Source of the DNA: Acetobacter lovaniensis
GTDB taxonomy: Bacteria; Pseudomonadota; Alphaproteobacteria; Acetobacterales; Acetobacteraceae
Direction of reading: 5' to 3'
Assembly (NCBI RefSeq): GCF_014207635.1
Contig: NZ_JACHIE010000011.1
Span: 1 to 64,000 of the forward strand
DNA: 64,000 bases
Both the position numbers and the translations under genes were made by a program. Shown in pieces: positions 55,932 to 64,000 of this stretch. Each line of letters starts with the position of its first letter. Within the stretch, counting starts at the first letter, position 1. The notes below the pieces were generated by a model. It worked only from the letters and a program-made list of their open reading frames with translations, had not been told where the DNA came from and did no database searches.

Positions 55932-56686
55932 CCGCTCAGCACTCGCAGGGCTTGTGAGGGTGATACGCGGCCATCATACAGCGCGCGACCAACAATAACA
56001 CCTTCTATGCCCGGTGTGGTGTTGGCCGCCTCGCGCAGAGCTGCAAGGTGGTCAAGGCTGCCCACACCCCCGCTGGCAATAACGGGAATGGATACGGTGT
56101 TGGCCAGCGCTACGGTCTGCTCAATATCCAGCCCTTCGAGCATGCCGTCCCGGCTGATTTCGGTAAAGATGATTGCGCCAACCCCTGCATCCTGCATCCG
56201 CAGGGCAAGGTCGGTTGCCTGCATGTCCGACACTTCCGCCCAGCCCTCGGTCGCCACCAGACCGGAGCGCGCATCAATCCCGGCCACAATACGGCCGGGG
56301 AAGGCACGGCAGGCCTCGCGCACCAGAGCGGGGTTCTTGACCGCGACCGAACCCAGAATAACGCGGGTAATCCCCGCCTCCAGCCATGCGGCAATGGCGG
56401 CCATATCCCGCAGGCCACCGCCAAGCTGAACCGACACATGGGCGGCGTCCAGAATGGAACGCACAGCCTGTGTGTTAGCCGATGCCCCGGCAAACGCACC
56501 GTTCAGATCCACCACATGCAGCCATTCAAACCCTGCATCCTGCCATGCCGTGGCCTGTGCGCCGGGGTTATCGGAATAAACGGTTGCGTCGTCCATTTCC
56601 CCACGGCGCAGGCGCACACACGCGCCATCCTTCAGGTCAATGGCGGGGTAGAGGGTCAGCGGGCGGGAGGGCGTGGATGTGGTCAT
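55925..56686 (-). CDS. hisA: ProFAR isomerase HisA
   Basis: 253-aa TIM barrel isomerising ProFAR to PRFAR. It has [52 protein letters not shown] and [13 protein letters not shown]. It overlaps the GNAT gene upstream by four bases and hisF by seven. Confidence 0.97.
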   Translation of the reverse strand: MTTSTPSRPLTLYPAIDLKDGACVRLRRGEMDDATVYSDNPGAQATAWQDAGFEWLHVVDLNGAFAGASANTQAVRSILDAAHVSVQLGGGLRDMAAIAAWLEAGITRVILGSVAVKNPALVREACRAFPGRIVAGIDARSGLVATEGWAEVSDMQATDLALRMQDAGVGAIIFTEISRDGMLEGLDIEQTVALANTVSIPVIASGGVGSLDHLAALREAANTTPGIEGVIVGRALYDGRVSPSQALRVLSGC

Positions 56687-57264
56687 GGCGTGTGGCTGGC
56701 TTCTTGTTCGTTACGGGTCTTGGTGGACTGTAAAGGCAGGGTATCATCGAGGCATTTGGTAAGGAACAGCCCCGATACAAGCTCATCCCCCACCCGGGCG
56801 TAAAACGGGTGCTTGCCCCATATGTGGAACCCGGTCTTTTCAAAAAGTGCAATGGCTGCGGTCTGTGTCTGCAACACATCCACATTCAGCACCCGGAAGC
56901 CCATGTTGCGTGCGGCATTTTCCACCTCCCGCAACAAGGCTGCCCCCAGCCCCCGCCTGCGTGCGTACGGTGCAACAAACAGGTGGGCAAGGGTAATGCA
57001 CATGGCCTGCAATTCGTTATTGCGGGGGGCGCGAATAAGCTGGGCCCCGCCAACAATAACCCCATCCAGCCGGATGGCGAACAGCATGCGCTCGGGCACC
57101 AGCAGCAGACCGCGGAAATAACGCTCAAGCACCTGCCGGCCCTGTGGCTGCAACCAGCCAAACCCGCCGCCATCCAGAATGGCGGCATCCACGGACTCGC
57201 ACAAAGCCTGAAGGTCATCTTCCTCCAGCGACAGAATGCGCTGGACGCGGGTTACGCGGGACAT
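56683..57264 (-). CDS. GNAT acetyltransferase within the his operon
   Basis: 193 aa. The acetyl-CoA loop is FVAPYARRRGLGAALLREVENAARNMGFRVLNVDV and a C-terminal segment has AIALFEKTGFHIWGKHPFY. Its start overlaps the hisH stop by one base (TGATG) and its stop overlaps hisA by four, so it is translationally coupled inside the histidine operon. Substrate unknown; it is not a his enzyme by sequence. Confidence 0.88.
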   Translation of the reverse strand: MSRVTRVQRILSLEEDDLQALCESVDAAILDGGGFGWLQPQGRQVLERYFRGLLLVPERMLFAIRLDGVIVGGAQLIRAPRNNELQAMCITLAHLFVAPYARRRGLGAALLREVENAARNMGFRVLNVDVLQTQTAAIALFEKTGFHIWGKHPFYARVGDELVSGLFLTKCLDDTLPLQSTKTRNEQEASHTP

Positions 57265-57920
57265 CAGAACGTCGCTTCCGGTTGCCAGGCTAAAAAGTTC
57301 GCCAGAATCTTCAGCCCCACGGTCTGGCTTTTTTCCACGTGAAACTGTGTGCCTGCCACATTATTGCGGCAGACAATGGCTGGCACGCTGCCGCCATAAT
57401 CCGCACTGGCCAGCAGCACATCATCCGTGGTGTTGCGCAGGGCGTAAGAGTGTACAAAATAGCCATGCGGGGCTGGGCCCAGCCCCTGGGTCAGCGGGTG
57501 GGACTGGTGGAGTTCCAGTTCATTCCAGCCCATTTGCGGCAGGCGCAGACCGGGGGCTTCCATAGGGGCGATTTCCCCCGCGATCCAGCCAAAACCTTCG
57601 GTTACACCATGCTCAAGCCCGCGTTCGGCCATAAGCTGCATGCCAACGCAGATTCCCAAAAACGGCGTGCCTTTTGCCACAGCCTGCAAAATGGCGTCCT
57701 TTAAACCCGCAATGGCCTCCAGCCCCTGCGCGCAGTCCGCAAATGCGCCCTGACCGGGCAGGATAATACGGTCCGCGCGCCGGACCTCGCCCGGTTCGTT
57801 GGTAATGATCACCGAAGCGTCAAGGCCGGAAAGCTCGGCTGCGCGCAGGGCGGCCCGGGCGGCAGAGGCCAGATTGCCCCCTTCGTAATCGACAACAGCA
57901 ATGGAGAGAGGCTGGGCCAT
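57264..57920 (-). CDS. hisH: Imidazole glycerol phosphate synthase subunit HisH
   Basis: Glutaminase that feeds ammonia to HisF. The 218-aa protein starts MAQPLSIAVVDYEGGNLASA at ATG 57920 (GGAGGG upstream). It has ILPGQGAFADCAQGL, the nucleophile GICVGMQLMAERG and the C-terminal His/Glu region GTQFHVEKSQTVG. The longer open frame upstream is not used. Confidence 0.96.
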   Translation of the reverse strand: MAQPLSIAVVDYEGGNLASAARAALRAAELSGLDASVIITNEPGEVRRADRIILPGQGAFADCAQGLEAIAGLKDAILQAVAKGTPFLGICVGMQLMAERGLEHGVTEGFGWIAGEIAPMEAPGLRLPQMGWNELELHQSHPLTQGLGPAPHGYFVHSYALRNTTDDVLLASADYGGSVPAIVCRNNVAGTQFHVEKSQTVGLKILANFLAWQPEATF

Positions 57921-58057
57921 AAAACCCTCCTGGTTCTGATCGTGCGGAAAACCGTGCCACTCCCCCGCACCGGGGCAAAAAACACGGCTGGTTGTCTGTT
58001 GGGACGGGACCATGCTCTGGCCAGAACATGGCGGAATCACACCCGCCGCCGGTTGGT

Positions 58058-58654
58058 TTACAGGACGCCTTTGGTCGACGGAATGGCCCCAAGGGCGCGC
58101 GGGTCCGGCTCTACTGCCATACGGAGTGCGCGGGCAAGAGCCTTGAACGCTGCCTCGGCAATATGGTGGCAGTTTTTACCGGCCCGCTGGTTCAGGTGCA
58201 GGGTGAGCATGGCGGACATGGCAAACGCCCGAAAAAACTCTTCCACCAGTTCCGTATCCAGCTCGCCAATGCGGTCCCGGTCAAAGGAGGCCTCAAACGT
58301 CAGGAACGGACGGCCAGAAAGATCGACCACTGCCTCGCACAACGCTTCGTCCAGCGGTACAAGAGCCGAGCCAAACCGGCGCACGCCGCGCTTGTCGCCC
58401 AGCGCCTGCCGCATGGCCTGCCCCAGAGCAATGCCCGTATCCTCCACCGTATGGTGGCCATCTATATGCAGGTCACCCTTGACCGTTATATCCAGATCAA
58501 ACAGGCCATGCTTGGCCAGGGCGGTCAGCATGTGGTCAAAAAAGCCGATACCGGTTTCAACCCGAGCCTTGCCAGTCCCGTCCAGAGTCAGGGCAATGGC
58601 AATATCGGTTTCGCTGGTAACGCGGTGAACTGTGGCGTGGCGCGATGTTGTCAT
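58058..58654 (-). CDS. hisB: Imidazoleglycerol-phosphate dehydratase
   Basis: 198 aa. It has the repeated metal-binding motifs DHMLTALAKHGLFDLDITVKGDLHIDGHHTVEDTG and, in the second half, EEFFRAFAMSAMLTLHLNQRAGKNCHHIAEAAFKA. Only the dehydratase domain is present, without the phosphatase part of the E. coli fusion. It is the first visible his gene; a 137-base gap separates it from hisH. Confidence 0.97.
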   Translation of the reverse strand: MTTSRHATVHRVTSETDIAIALTLDGTGKARVETGIGFFDHMLTALAKHGLFDLDITVKGDLHIDGHHTVEDTGIALGQAMRQALGDKRGVRRFGSALVPLDEALCEAVVDLSGRPFLTFEASFDRDRIGELDTELVEEFFRAFAMSAMLTLHLNQRAGKNCHHIAEAAFKALARALRMAVEPDPRALGAIPSTKGVL

Positions 58655-58712
58655 GGTCCCAGCTTATAGCCCAAGACCGGGCACAATGCCATTCCGCCGA
58701 CTGGGCGGTATT

Positions 58713-60764
58713 TCAGGCTTCGGGCACAAGCTCTTCCAGCTCCTTCAGCCACAGGGTTGCGTTGCCATCGGATGGGGCGCGCCAGTCCCCACGGGGGGAG
58801 AGGCTCCCCCCCGCCATGACCTTGGGGCCATTGGGCATGGCCGAGCGCTTGAACTGGCTGGTGGTAAAAAACCGGAACATAAAGACCTCCAGCCATTTAC
58901 GAATAACCGGCAGGCCGTAGCTTTTGTGGTCATGCGGCATAAAGCCCGGCGGCCAGGCGCCTTGCCCGGCATCACGCCAGACCTGTTCAGCCATAAAGGC
59001 AATGCGCGCGGGACCAAAGCCGTGGCGCAGCACGTAATAAAGCGTGAAGTCATGCAGGGCATATGGCCCGATTGTGTCTTCCGTGCTCTGGCTGGCACCC
59101 GCCGTTGCGGGGATCAGCTCGGGGGAAATCTCGGTTGCCAGCACGGTGCGCAGCACGGTACAGACATCCGCCGGGAAATGCCCCGAGGCAATACACCAGC
59201 GGATAAGGTGCTGTATAAGGGTTTTGGGCAGGCCAGCATTCACGTTGTAATGCGCCATCTGGTCCCCCACGCCGTAGGTACACCACCCCAGCGCCAGTTC
59301 CGACAGATCACCCGTGCCAAGAACAATACCGTTGTGCTGGTTGGCCAGACGGAACAGAAAATCCGTGCGCAGCCCGGCCTGCACATTTTCAAACGTAATG
59401 TCATGCACGGGCTCCCCTCTGGCAAAGGGGTGGTCCATGGTCTGGAGCATAAGGGTTGCGGCAGGCCGGATGTCCAGCGTTGCCTGCGTAATGCCCAGAT
59501 GCTCCATCAAGGCATGCGCGCTGGCCAGTGTCTGCTCCGTGGTGCCAAAGCCGGGCATGGTATAGCCCCGTATGGCCGTGCGAGGCCAGCCCAGTTCGTC
59601 CGCCGTGCGTACCGCCACCAGCAGGGCGTGGGTGGAATCCAACCCGCCAGATACGCCAATAACCATGCCCGCAGCCCGGCAGCTTTTAAGCCGCTGCTTG
59701 AGAGCCGAAACCTGAATGGTAAAGGCCTCAAAGCAATCCTGCTCCAGCCGCGCCGGGTCCGCTGGCACAAAGGGAAAACGCGAGAGCGGGCGCAGCAGAC
59801 CCAGGTCAGAGACCGGGGGGGCCAGCGTAAACCCTATGGAACGCCAGAGGGCTTGGGCCGGGCCAGCCATGGCGGCGCAGTCGGCAAAGGAGCCAACCTG
59901 TGCGCGCTCATGGCGGAGCAATGTAAGGTCAATATCCGCCACAACGGCTTGAGCGCCTGTGGGAAAACGCTCACTTTCGGCCAGCAGCACGCCATTTTCA
60001 AAAATGGCGGTCTGGCCATCCCATGCCAGATCCGTGGTGGATTCGCCCTCACCCGCCGCGGCATACAGGTAGGCCGCCACACACCGCGCAGACTGGGAGA
60101 GGCAGAGTAAACTGCGGGTACGGGCCTTGCCCACGGTAATGTCGCTTGCAGACAGGTTGGCCAGCACGGTGGCCCCGGCCATGGCCTGCGCTGTGGAAGG
60201 CGGATTGGGGACCCACAGATCCTCACAGATTTCCACACCAAGGCAAAAACCCGGCACGTCATGCGCGGTAAACAGCAGGTCCACACCAAAGGGAACATCC
60301 TGCCCGCCAAGGTGCATACTCTGCCCACGCACGGCAGCCCCCGGAGCGAAGTGCCGTTTTTCGTAAAACTCGCGATAATTGGGCAGATAACTTTTGGGCA
60401 CCACGCCAAGAATACGCCCCCTGTGCAGCACTACTGCACAATTATACAGACTGTTCCTGTGACCCAGAGGAGCCCCAACCACTAACACGGGCAGCAGGTC
60501 CGTCGTGGCCTGCGCCAGTTCCACCAGCGCGTTTTCCACCCCGCGCTGGAGCGTGCTGTGCTGGAGCAGGTCCTCAATGGAATAGCCGCTCAGTCCGAGT
60601 TCGGGGAAAACGCACAAGCCTACCCCCTGCTGGGCGCAGGTGCGGGCCGTGGCCAGAATCTGGTCCCTGTTGGCATACGGGTCTGCAAGGGTAACGGGCG
60701 CCGTGCAGGCCGCCACGCGCACAAATCCATGATGGTACAGAGATCGGAATAAGGACGTCGTCAC
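58713..60764 (-). CDS. nadE: Glutamine-dependent NAD+ synthase
   Basis: 683 aa, a fusion of a nitrilase-type glutaminase and an NAD synthetase. The glutaminase triad is Glu in FPELGLSGYSIEDL, Lys in PKSYLPNYREFYEKRHF and Cys in VEICEDLWVP. The synthetase has the P-loop GVSGGLDSTHALLVAV. It uses glutamine instead of free ammonia for the last NAD step. The gene lies upstream of hisB on the same strand, 58 bases away. Confidence 0.95.
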   Translation of the reverse strand: MTTSLFRSLYHHGFVRVAACTAPVTLADPYANRDQILATARTCAQQGVGLCVFPELGLSGYSIEDLLQHSTLQRGVENALVELAQATTDLLPVLVVGAPLGHRNSLYNCAVVLHRGRILGVVPKSYLPNYREFYEKRHFAPGAAVRGQSMHLGGQDVPFGVDLLFTAHDVPGFCLGVEICEDLWVPNPPSTAQAMAGATVLANLSASDITVGKARTRSLLCLSQSARCVAAYLYAAAGEGESTTDLAWDGQTAIFENGVLLAESERFPTGAQAVVADIDLTLLRHERAQVGSFADCAAMAGPAQALWRSIGFTLAPPVSDLGLLRPLSRFPFVPADPARLEQDCFEAFTIQVSALKQRLKSCRAAGMVIGVSGGLDSTHALLVAVRTADELGWPRTAIRGYTMPGFGTTEQTLASAHALMEHLGITQATLDIRPAATLMLQTMDHPFARGEPVHDITFENVQAGLRTDFLFRLANQHNGIVLGTGDLSELALGWCTYGVGDQMAHYNVNAGLPKTLIQHLIRWCIASGHFPADVCTVLRTVLATEISPELIPATAGASQSTEDTIGPYALHDFTLYYVLRHGFGPARIAFMAEQVWRDAGQGAWPPGFMPHDHKSYGLPVIRKWLEVFMFRFFTTSQFKRSAMPNGPKVMAGGSLSPRGDWRAPSDGNATLWLKELEELVPEA

Positions 60765-60945
60765 GGCTTTCCTTCCTTGCTGCGAGGAGCACTGTCCTGT
60801 CTAGCAGGCAGGCAAACCGACCGCCAAGGGCTGGTAAAGCGCTGCTCCATGACAGGTGCGTGCAGTTGCATGCAAAAAAAGCGCCTTTCTTGCATTTTCC
60901 CTCTTGCACAATTGAGCGCTCCCCCATAAAAGAAGGCCATCCAAT

Positions 60946-61020
60946 GCGGGCGTAGCTCAGGGGTAGAGCACAACCTTGCCAAGGTTGGGGTCGTGGGTTC
61001 GAATCCCATCGCCCGCTCCA
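60946..61020 (+). tRNA. tRNA-Gly (anticodon GCC)
   Basis: Acceptor GCGGGCG pairs with CGCCCGC. The D-arm is GCTCAGGGGTAGAGC, the anticodon loop TTGCCAA (GCC at 60978-60980), the T-loop TTCGAAT, and CCA is encoded (61018-61020). All arms close, so it is intact. A terminator follows, then DNA of conjugative-element character. It is the probable integration target of that element. Confidence 0.97.
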
Positions 61021-61052
61021 GATTTTCCAAGGAAAATCAGGCGGTTAAAGAC

Positions 61053-61073
61053 GTTCCTTCGGGACCGTTTTTT
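61053..61073 (+). terminator. Intrinsic terminator of tRNA-Gly
   Basis: GTTCC (61053-61057), tetraloop TTCG and GGGAC (61062-61066, one G-U pair), followed by CG and a run of six T. It is the natural transcript end for the tRNA. A separate dyad (GATTTTCC/GGAAAATC at 61021-61038) lies between the tRNA and the terminator. Confidence 0.75.
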
Positions 61074-61261
61074 GTTTACAGTGTGCCGTAGCACAGGAAT
61101 GTAAGCATTTTGTAAGCAGCCCGGAGCAAATCGGGGGTGGCTACGGCGTAGCGTGCCGAATCCCGTGGCACACATCGTCAGGATGTTCGGGCGGGTGATG
61201 TTCATAAGTAGAACAGCGCTCTTGAACGAGATGCCGGCTAACAAGAGTATGGCAAAGGCCG
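61074..61261. other. Border DNA between tRNA-Gly and the GST gene
   Basis: About 190 bases with no convincing gene. TGTAAGCA occurs twice, at 61100-61107 and 61111-61118, one helical turn apart, which could be an arm-type recombinase site. The rest has no recognisable feature. Confidence 0.35.
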
Positions 61262-61894
61262 TCATGCCTGTGCTCCTGGCCGTTTCGCGATGCTCGTGAC
61301 CCATGCATGCAGGGCGGAGGCCTCGTCTGGCAATGCCAGCTTCAGTCGGCTACGGGCGAAATCCAGCGTGACGAACGCGGTGATGTCAGCGATCGAGAAG
61401 GCATTGCCCGCGACATAGGGTACATCGCGCAGCCGGGTGTCCAGATCGGCCATGAAATCGGCCAGCCTCTGACGGCCGCGCGCGGTAAGCTCGGGGATTT
61501 GCGCATAGCCGTGTGGTCCGACCAGTGCGCGGCCCGACAGTCCCGGCAGGCTGTTCCGTACGGCTTCCATCGCGGCAAGATAGCCGTCGATCTCCATGCG
61601 CCGGTCCCACATGCCGATGATGGCGCGTTGTTCTCGCGTCGCGCCCATCAGAGGGGGATCGGGATGCAACTCCTCCAGATAACGGCAGATGACGGGCACC
61701 TCGCTGATCGCGGTGCCGTCGTCCAGTTCCAGGACGGGAACGGTGCAGGAGGGGTTAAGGAGGCGGAACGTGGGCGCGAACTGCTCGTGCTTCGCCAGAT
61801 CAACTGTAACGATAGGAATCGTCAGCCCTTTCTCGGCGATGAAGAAGCGCACACGCCGTGGATTGGGGGCGGTGGGGTAGTCGTAAAGCTTCAT
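61262..61894 (-). CDS. Glutathione S-transferase family protein
   Basis: 210 aa from MKLYDYPTAPNPRRVRFFIA (ATG 61894). The thioredoxin-like N-terminus has NPSCTVPVLELDDGTAISE, where glutathione contacts occur, and the helical C-terminal domain includes VAGNAFSIADITAFVTLDF. Substrate unknown. Its start overlaps the SRPBCC-like gene's stop by four bases, so the two are co-expressed, and a LysR gene is divergent from them. Confidence 0.93.
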   Translation of the reverse strand: MKLYDYPTAPNPRRVRFFIAEKGLTIPIVTVDLAKHEQFAPTFRLLNPSCTVPVLELDDGTAISEVPVICRYLEELHPDPPLMGATREQRAIIGMWDRRMEIDGYLAAMEAVRNSLPGLSGRALVGPHGYAQIPELTARGRQRLADFMADLDTRLRDVPYVAGNAFSIADITAFVTLDFARSRLKLALPDEASALHAWVTSIAKRPGAQA

Positions 61895-62460
61895 GGCAAT
61901 GCTGCGCGCGGGTGATGAGAGGGCGGAGACTCCGACTGTTCCCGGATGGTCGCGAGCATGCGGCGGCGGATCAGGCCGCTGACCGGGCGGATCAGATACC
62001 AATAGGGCGTGAAGCGACGCCTGGCCCGGTCCATGGCGCAAAACACGCGGGTTTCCGTCACCAGCAACTGGGTACCGTGTGGTCCCGGCTGGATGGAGAA
62101 GCCCAGAGCGAGCTTGCAGACGTCATCATGGCAAGGGGTGAGAAAAGCGTCCGTTGTGGGAATGTCGCACAATCCGTAATCCGCCCGCCAGAACGCGCCG
62201 ACGAGGCCGTAGACCAGGGCGGCATCGCCTCGCCGTTCCAGCAGCGTGAAGTCGGTGAGGTCCAGATTCCGTTGCCGCGCATGGCCTAACAGCCGGGCGG
62301 GCATTTCGCGCAGGCGGATGGCGGCACGAACCAGCGGATCGTCCTGATTCCGCCATGCAGCCACCGCGTTCATGATGCGACTGGCCGGGGCGGAGATATC
62401 GACACTGTGTCGCTCGCTGAAATCGAAGCGCGGGATGAATTCGTCCAATAGGTTCATCAT
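61891..62460 (-). CDS. SRPBCC/START-like protein of unknown function
   Basis: 189 aa, MMNLLDEFIPRFDFSERHSV onward. The order of strands and helices (an N-terminal strand with FSERHSVDISAPASRIMNAV, a long middle, and a strand pair with GTQLLVTETRVFCAMDRARRRF before a long C-terminal helix) suggests a helix-grip (SRPBCC) fold that binds a hydrophobic ligand. The family is uncertain. It leads the two-gene unit with the GST. Confidence 0.65.
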   Translation of the reverse strand: MMNLLDEFIPRFDFSERHSVDISAPASRIMNAVAAWRNQDDPLVRAAIRLREMPARLLGHARQRNLDLTDFTLLERRGDAALVYGLVGAFWRADYGLCDIPTTDAFLTPCHDDVCKLALGFSIQPGPHGTQLLVTETRVFCAMDRARRRFTPYWYLIRPVSGLIRRRMLATIREQSESPPSHHPRAALP

Positions 62461-62674
62461 GCTTCCATTTCTCTTCGGCGAGGTGGTACATTAGCGCACT
62501 ATGCCACAAGAGCATTTTGCACCGCAGCGCGGATATTGCGATGGCTTCATGGCGAAGGCAGAGAGTAACGTCATAATATATCGTGAACGAATTATTGTTG
62601 CAGACTTGAAAGCACAATGACTGGATTTTGGCAGGTCATGCCGAAGGTCTTCAAAAAATCGGGATAGACAGAAA

Positions 62675-63601
62675 ATGTCGGTTCGGCGACCACCTCTCGA
62701 TCTGCGGGAATTGCTGTTCGTGCGTGTCATCGCGAGGGAGGGAAGTATCCATGGAGCCGCACGGGCGCTGGGAGGCAAACAATCTGCCGTAAGCCGGTCC
62801 TTGCGGTTACTGGAAGAGCGACTTGGCGTCTCCCTTTTTCGACGCACGTCGAGCGGTGCCCGGCTCACCCCGGCGGGAGTTGCCTTTCTGCGAGAGGCTG
62901 AGAAGTTGCTCGATGGAACAGTCGGACTGTACGAGCGCACGCGGCGTTGGAGCCGGGGCGAGACCGGCGTCATCTCCGTGGGCGTCCAGGGCAGCATCCC
63001 ACCCGGCCGGATCTCGGCGATACTGGAGTCGTACAGCCTTGCGCAACCCGGTATCTCCTTCACTTATCGGGATAATGCGAAAAAAGAACTGTTCCAGGCC
63101 CTGGAACAGGAGGAGATCGACCTCGCGATAATGACGCTGCCCCTGCCCGGCAGCATGGTGGCCACCGTCCCGCTCTGGAGCGATCGTGTCGTTGCGATCA
63201 TGTCGGCCGAACATCCGATCGCACAGGTCGGAACCGCGTCATGGGCTGAGTTGCATGATGGAATCTTTCTGATCGGCAAGGATGATACCGGCGAGGAACT
63301 GCTCGCGCTCTTGATGCGCAAGATGCGGCAGGCGGGATTCGTGCCGGTGACACGTCAGGAGGCGGTCAGAAGCCTGCGGGTCGTCGCATTGGCAGCGAAT
63401 GGCAGCGGCATCGCTCTGTTGCCGGATGCCTGGCTGGGTTTTCTGCCCGCTGCCATCCGGGAGCGGATCGCGGTAGTGGAAGTCATCGACGGGGACGGAT
63501 TTTCCCACTTCGCCTATGGCGCGGCTTGGCACCGTGAGCGCTGCCCACCGGCCGCGAGGACAGTCATCCGTTTTCTGGAGCAGCAGGCGACTGCGTTTTA
63601 A
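62675..63601 (+). CDS. LysR family transcriptional regulator
   Basis: 308 aa. The N-terminal winged helix has LRELLFVRVIAREGSIHGAARALGGKQSAVSRSLRLLEERLGVSLF, and the C-terminal periplasmic-binding-like domain senses a co-inducer. It is divergent from the SRPBCC/GST pair with about 215 bases between, the standard layout for a LysR controlling its neighbours. The ligand is unknown. Its 3' end overlaps the DUF2274 gene on the opposite strand by 38 bases. Confidence 0.93.
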   Translation: MSVRRPPLDLRELLFVRVIAREGSIHGAARALGGKQSAVSRSLRLLEERLGVSLFRRTSSGARLTPAGVAFLREAEKLLDGTVGLYERTRRWSRGETGVISVGVQGSIPPGRISAILESYSLAQPGISFTYRDNAKKELFQALEQEEIDLAIMTLPLPGSMVATVPLWSDRVVAIMSAEHPIAQVGTASWAELHDGIFLIGKDDTGEELLALLMRKMRQAGFVPVTRQEAVRSLRVVALAANGSGIALLPDAWLGFLPAAIRERIAVVEVIDGDGFSHFAYGAAWHRERCPPAARTVIRFLEQQATAF

Positions 63602-63824
63602 CGGGTGCCCGCCGTGGCTCCTGCCGGAGCTTTCGGAACGCGCGGTCGGAGGTGATAAAGCCACGGATCATGTGCGGTACGAGACGGGCCGGATCGACGG
63701 ACTGGCCGTTCTGGCTGACCAGGGCAGCATAAGCGACGAGATCGCGATGCAGGTCCGCAGGCAGGTCCACGGTGACACGGACCGGCTTCTCGTCGGGAAT
63801 TTCGGTGATGCGCAGCTTCGTCAT
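63564..63824 (-). CDS. DUF2274 protein of a conjugative trb operon
   Basis: 86 aa. The sequence KPVRVTVDLPADLHRDLVAYAAL, followed by DPARLVPHMIRGFITSDRAFRKL, is the DUF2274 pattern, which resembles a ribbon-helix-helix DNA-binding protein. It is always found next to trbI in alphaproteobacterial transfer operons as far as I know. Its start overlaps the trbI stop by four bases. Confidence 0.88.
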   Translation of the reverse strand: MTKLRITEIPDEKPVRVTVDLPADLHRDLVAYAALVSQNGQSVDPARLVPHMIRGFITSDRAFRKLRQEPRRAPVKTQSPAAPENG

Positions 63825-64000
63825 GGAGCCGGTTCCTTTGGGTGCCAGGGTTTCAGGACAAGGTCGCGATTCAGGATAAGCGTGAACGGCAGGCCCGGGC
63901 GGTCTGTCAGCGTCGGCTGAATATTCAGGCTGCGATCAATCAGCCGGTTGCCGACCATAGAAAACCCGTTGCTCGCGCCGGAGCGGATGGCCTGCATCAG
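63821..64000 (-). CDS. trbI: Conjugal transfer protein TrbI, C-terminal part (cut by window edge)
   Basis: 59 codons and stop are in view. The end of the protein (SLNIQPTLTDRPGLPFTLI, then NRDLVLKPW) matches the C-terminus of TrbI/VirB10, the outer-membrane-spanning channel component of a type IV secretion system. Only the last part is in the window; the upstream trb genes lie beyond 64000. Confidence 0.85.
   Translation of the reverse strand: MMQAIRSGASNGFSMVGNRLIDRSLNIQPTLTDRPGLPFTLILNRDLVLKPWHPKEPAP

Larger units (their letters stand above)
61021..64000. mobile_element. End of an integrative/conjugative-type element next to tRNA-Gly
   Basis: To the right of an intact tRNA-Gly come GST, SRPBCC-like and LysR genes, then the end of a trb-type transfer operon (DUF2274 and TrbI). 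Trb genes with DUF2274 are usual in alphaproteobacterial conjugative elements, and a tRNA 3' end is a standard integration site. No integrase is visible between the tRNA and the cargo genes. The exact border and the far end are not in the window. Confidence 0.65.

Noticed and set aside
60957..61304. 115-codon minus-strand frame across tRNA-Gly
   Set aside because: Its end is the standard mistranslation of a tRNA gene and the rest has no family resemblance.

Overview
The window looks like a chromosomal segment of an acetic acid bacterium (Acetobacteraceae, most likely Acetobacter or a close relative). The evidence is GC-rich coding sequence, alphaproteobacterial gene orders (trxA/accD/folC next to addA-addB-tsaE; ruvC-ruvA-ruvB-ybgC-tolQRAB-pal; hisB-hisH-hisA-hisF-hisE), a CtrA-type regulator, and ubiquinone genes (ubiK, a COQ9-like gene, a UbiH-like hydroxylase). 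The genus call is inference from gene content; no 16S gene is present.

Left edge, 1-7501: the right end of a prophage or phage-derived island, visibly more AT-rich than the host DNA. It starts with the tail of a phage gene. A roughly 960-base gene-free stretch follows, packed with repeats: a 59-bp imperfect direct repeat, TTACGAA/TTCGTAA dyads, five copies of TCAGTGTAGTT, and two hairpins whose loops are perfectly complementary to each other. Next come an unrecognised 274-aa gene, a terminase large subunit on the opposite strand, and a rightward neck/tail cassette (50-aa ORF, connector-like, tail-terminator-like, tail sheath, tail tube-like). A small Cys/His protein and a 3' half of tRNA-Thr(TGT), read as the attachment site, close the element. 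Portal, capsid, tape measure and baseplate are not in view.

Host core, 7502-61020: on the minus strand trxA, accD and folC (folate and fatty-acid synthesis), the addAB recombination nuclease with tsaE, then thiD, glmM, folP, ftsH, tilS, cpoB, pal, tolB, tolA, tolR, tolQ, ybgC, ruvB, ruvA, ruvC, yebC and secA. A CtrA-like regulator on the plus strand interrupts this block; its phosphoacceptor Asp is replaced by Thr. From 37669 the plus strand carries a parvulin, argJ, an RDD protein, a large MscS channel, a 2OG-Fe(II) dioxygenase and a small exported protein. After a minus-strand DnaJ gene come ubiK, a ybjN-domain gene, proC, a COQ9-like gene, tRNA-Gln and an MFS transporter. HU, an Ivy-type lysozyme inhibitor and a DUF4186 gene follow. 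A minus-strand run then contains hisB, hisH, a GNAT gene, hisA, hisF, hisE, HIT, nitroreductase and ubiH, with nadE upstream.

Right edge, 61021-64000: immediately after tRNA-Gly(GCC) and its terminator lies the end of what looks like an integrative/conjugative element. It holds a GST gene and an SRPBCC-like gene (overlapping, minus strand), a divergent LysR regulator, and the end of a trb-type conjugation operon (DUF2274 protein and the C-terminus of TrbI). Both window edges are therefore mobile DNA abutting tRNA sequence, with a conserved housekeeping block between them.
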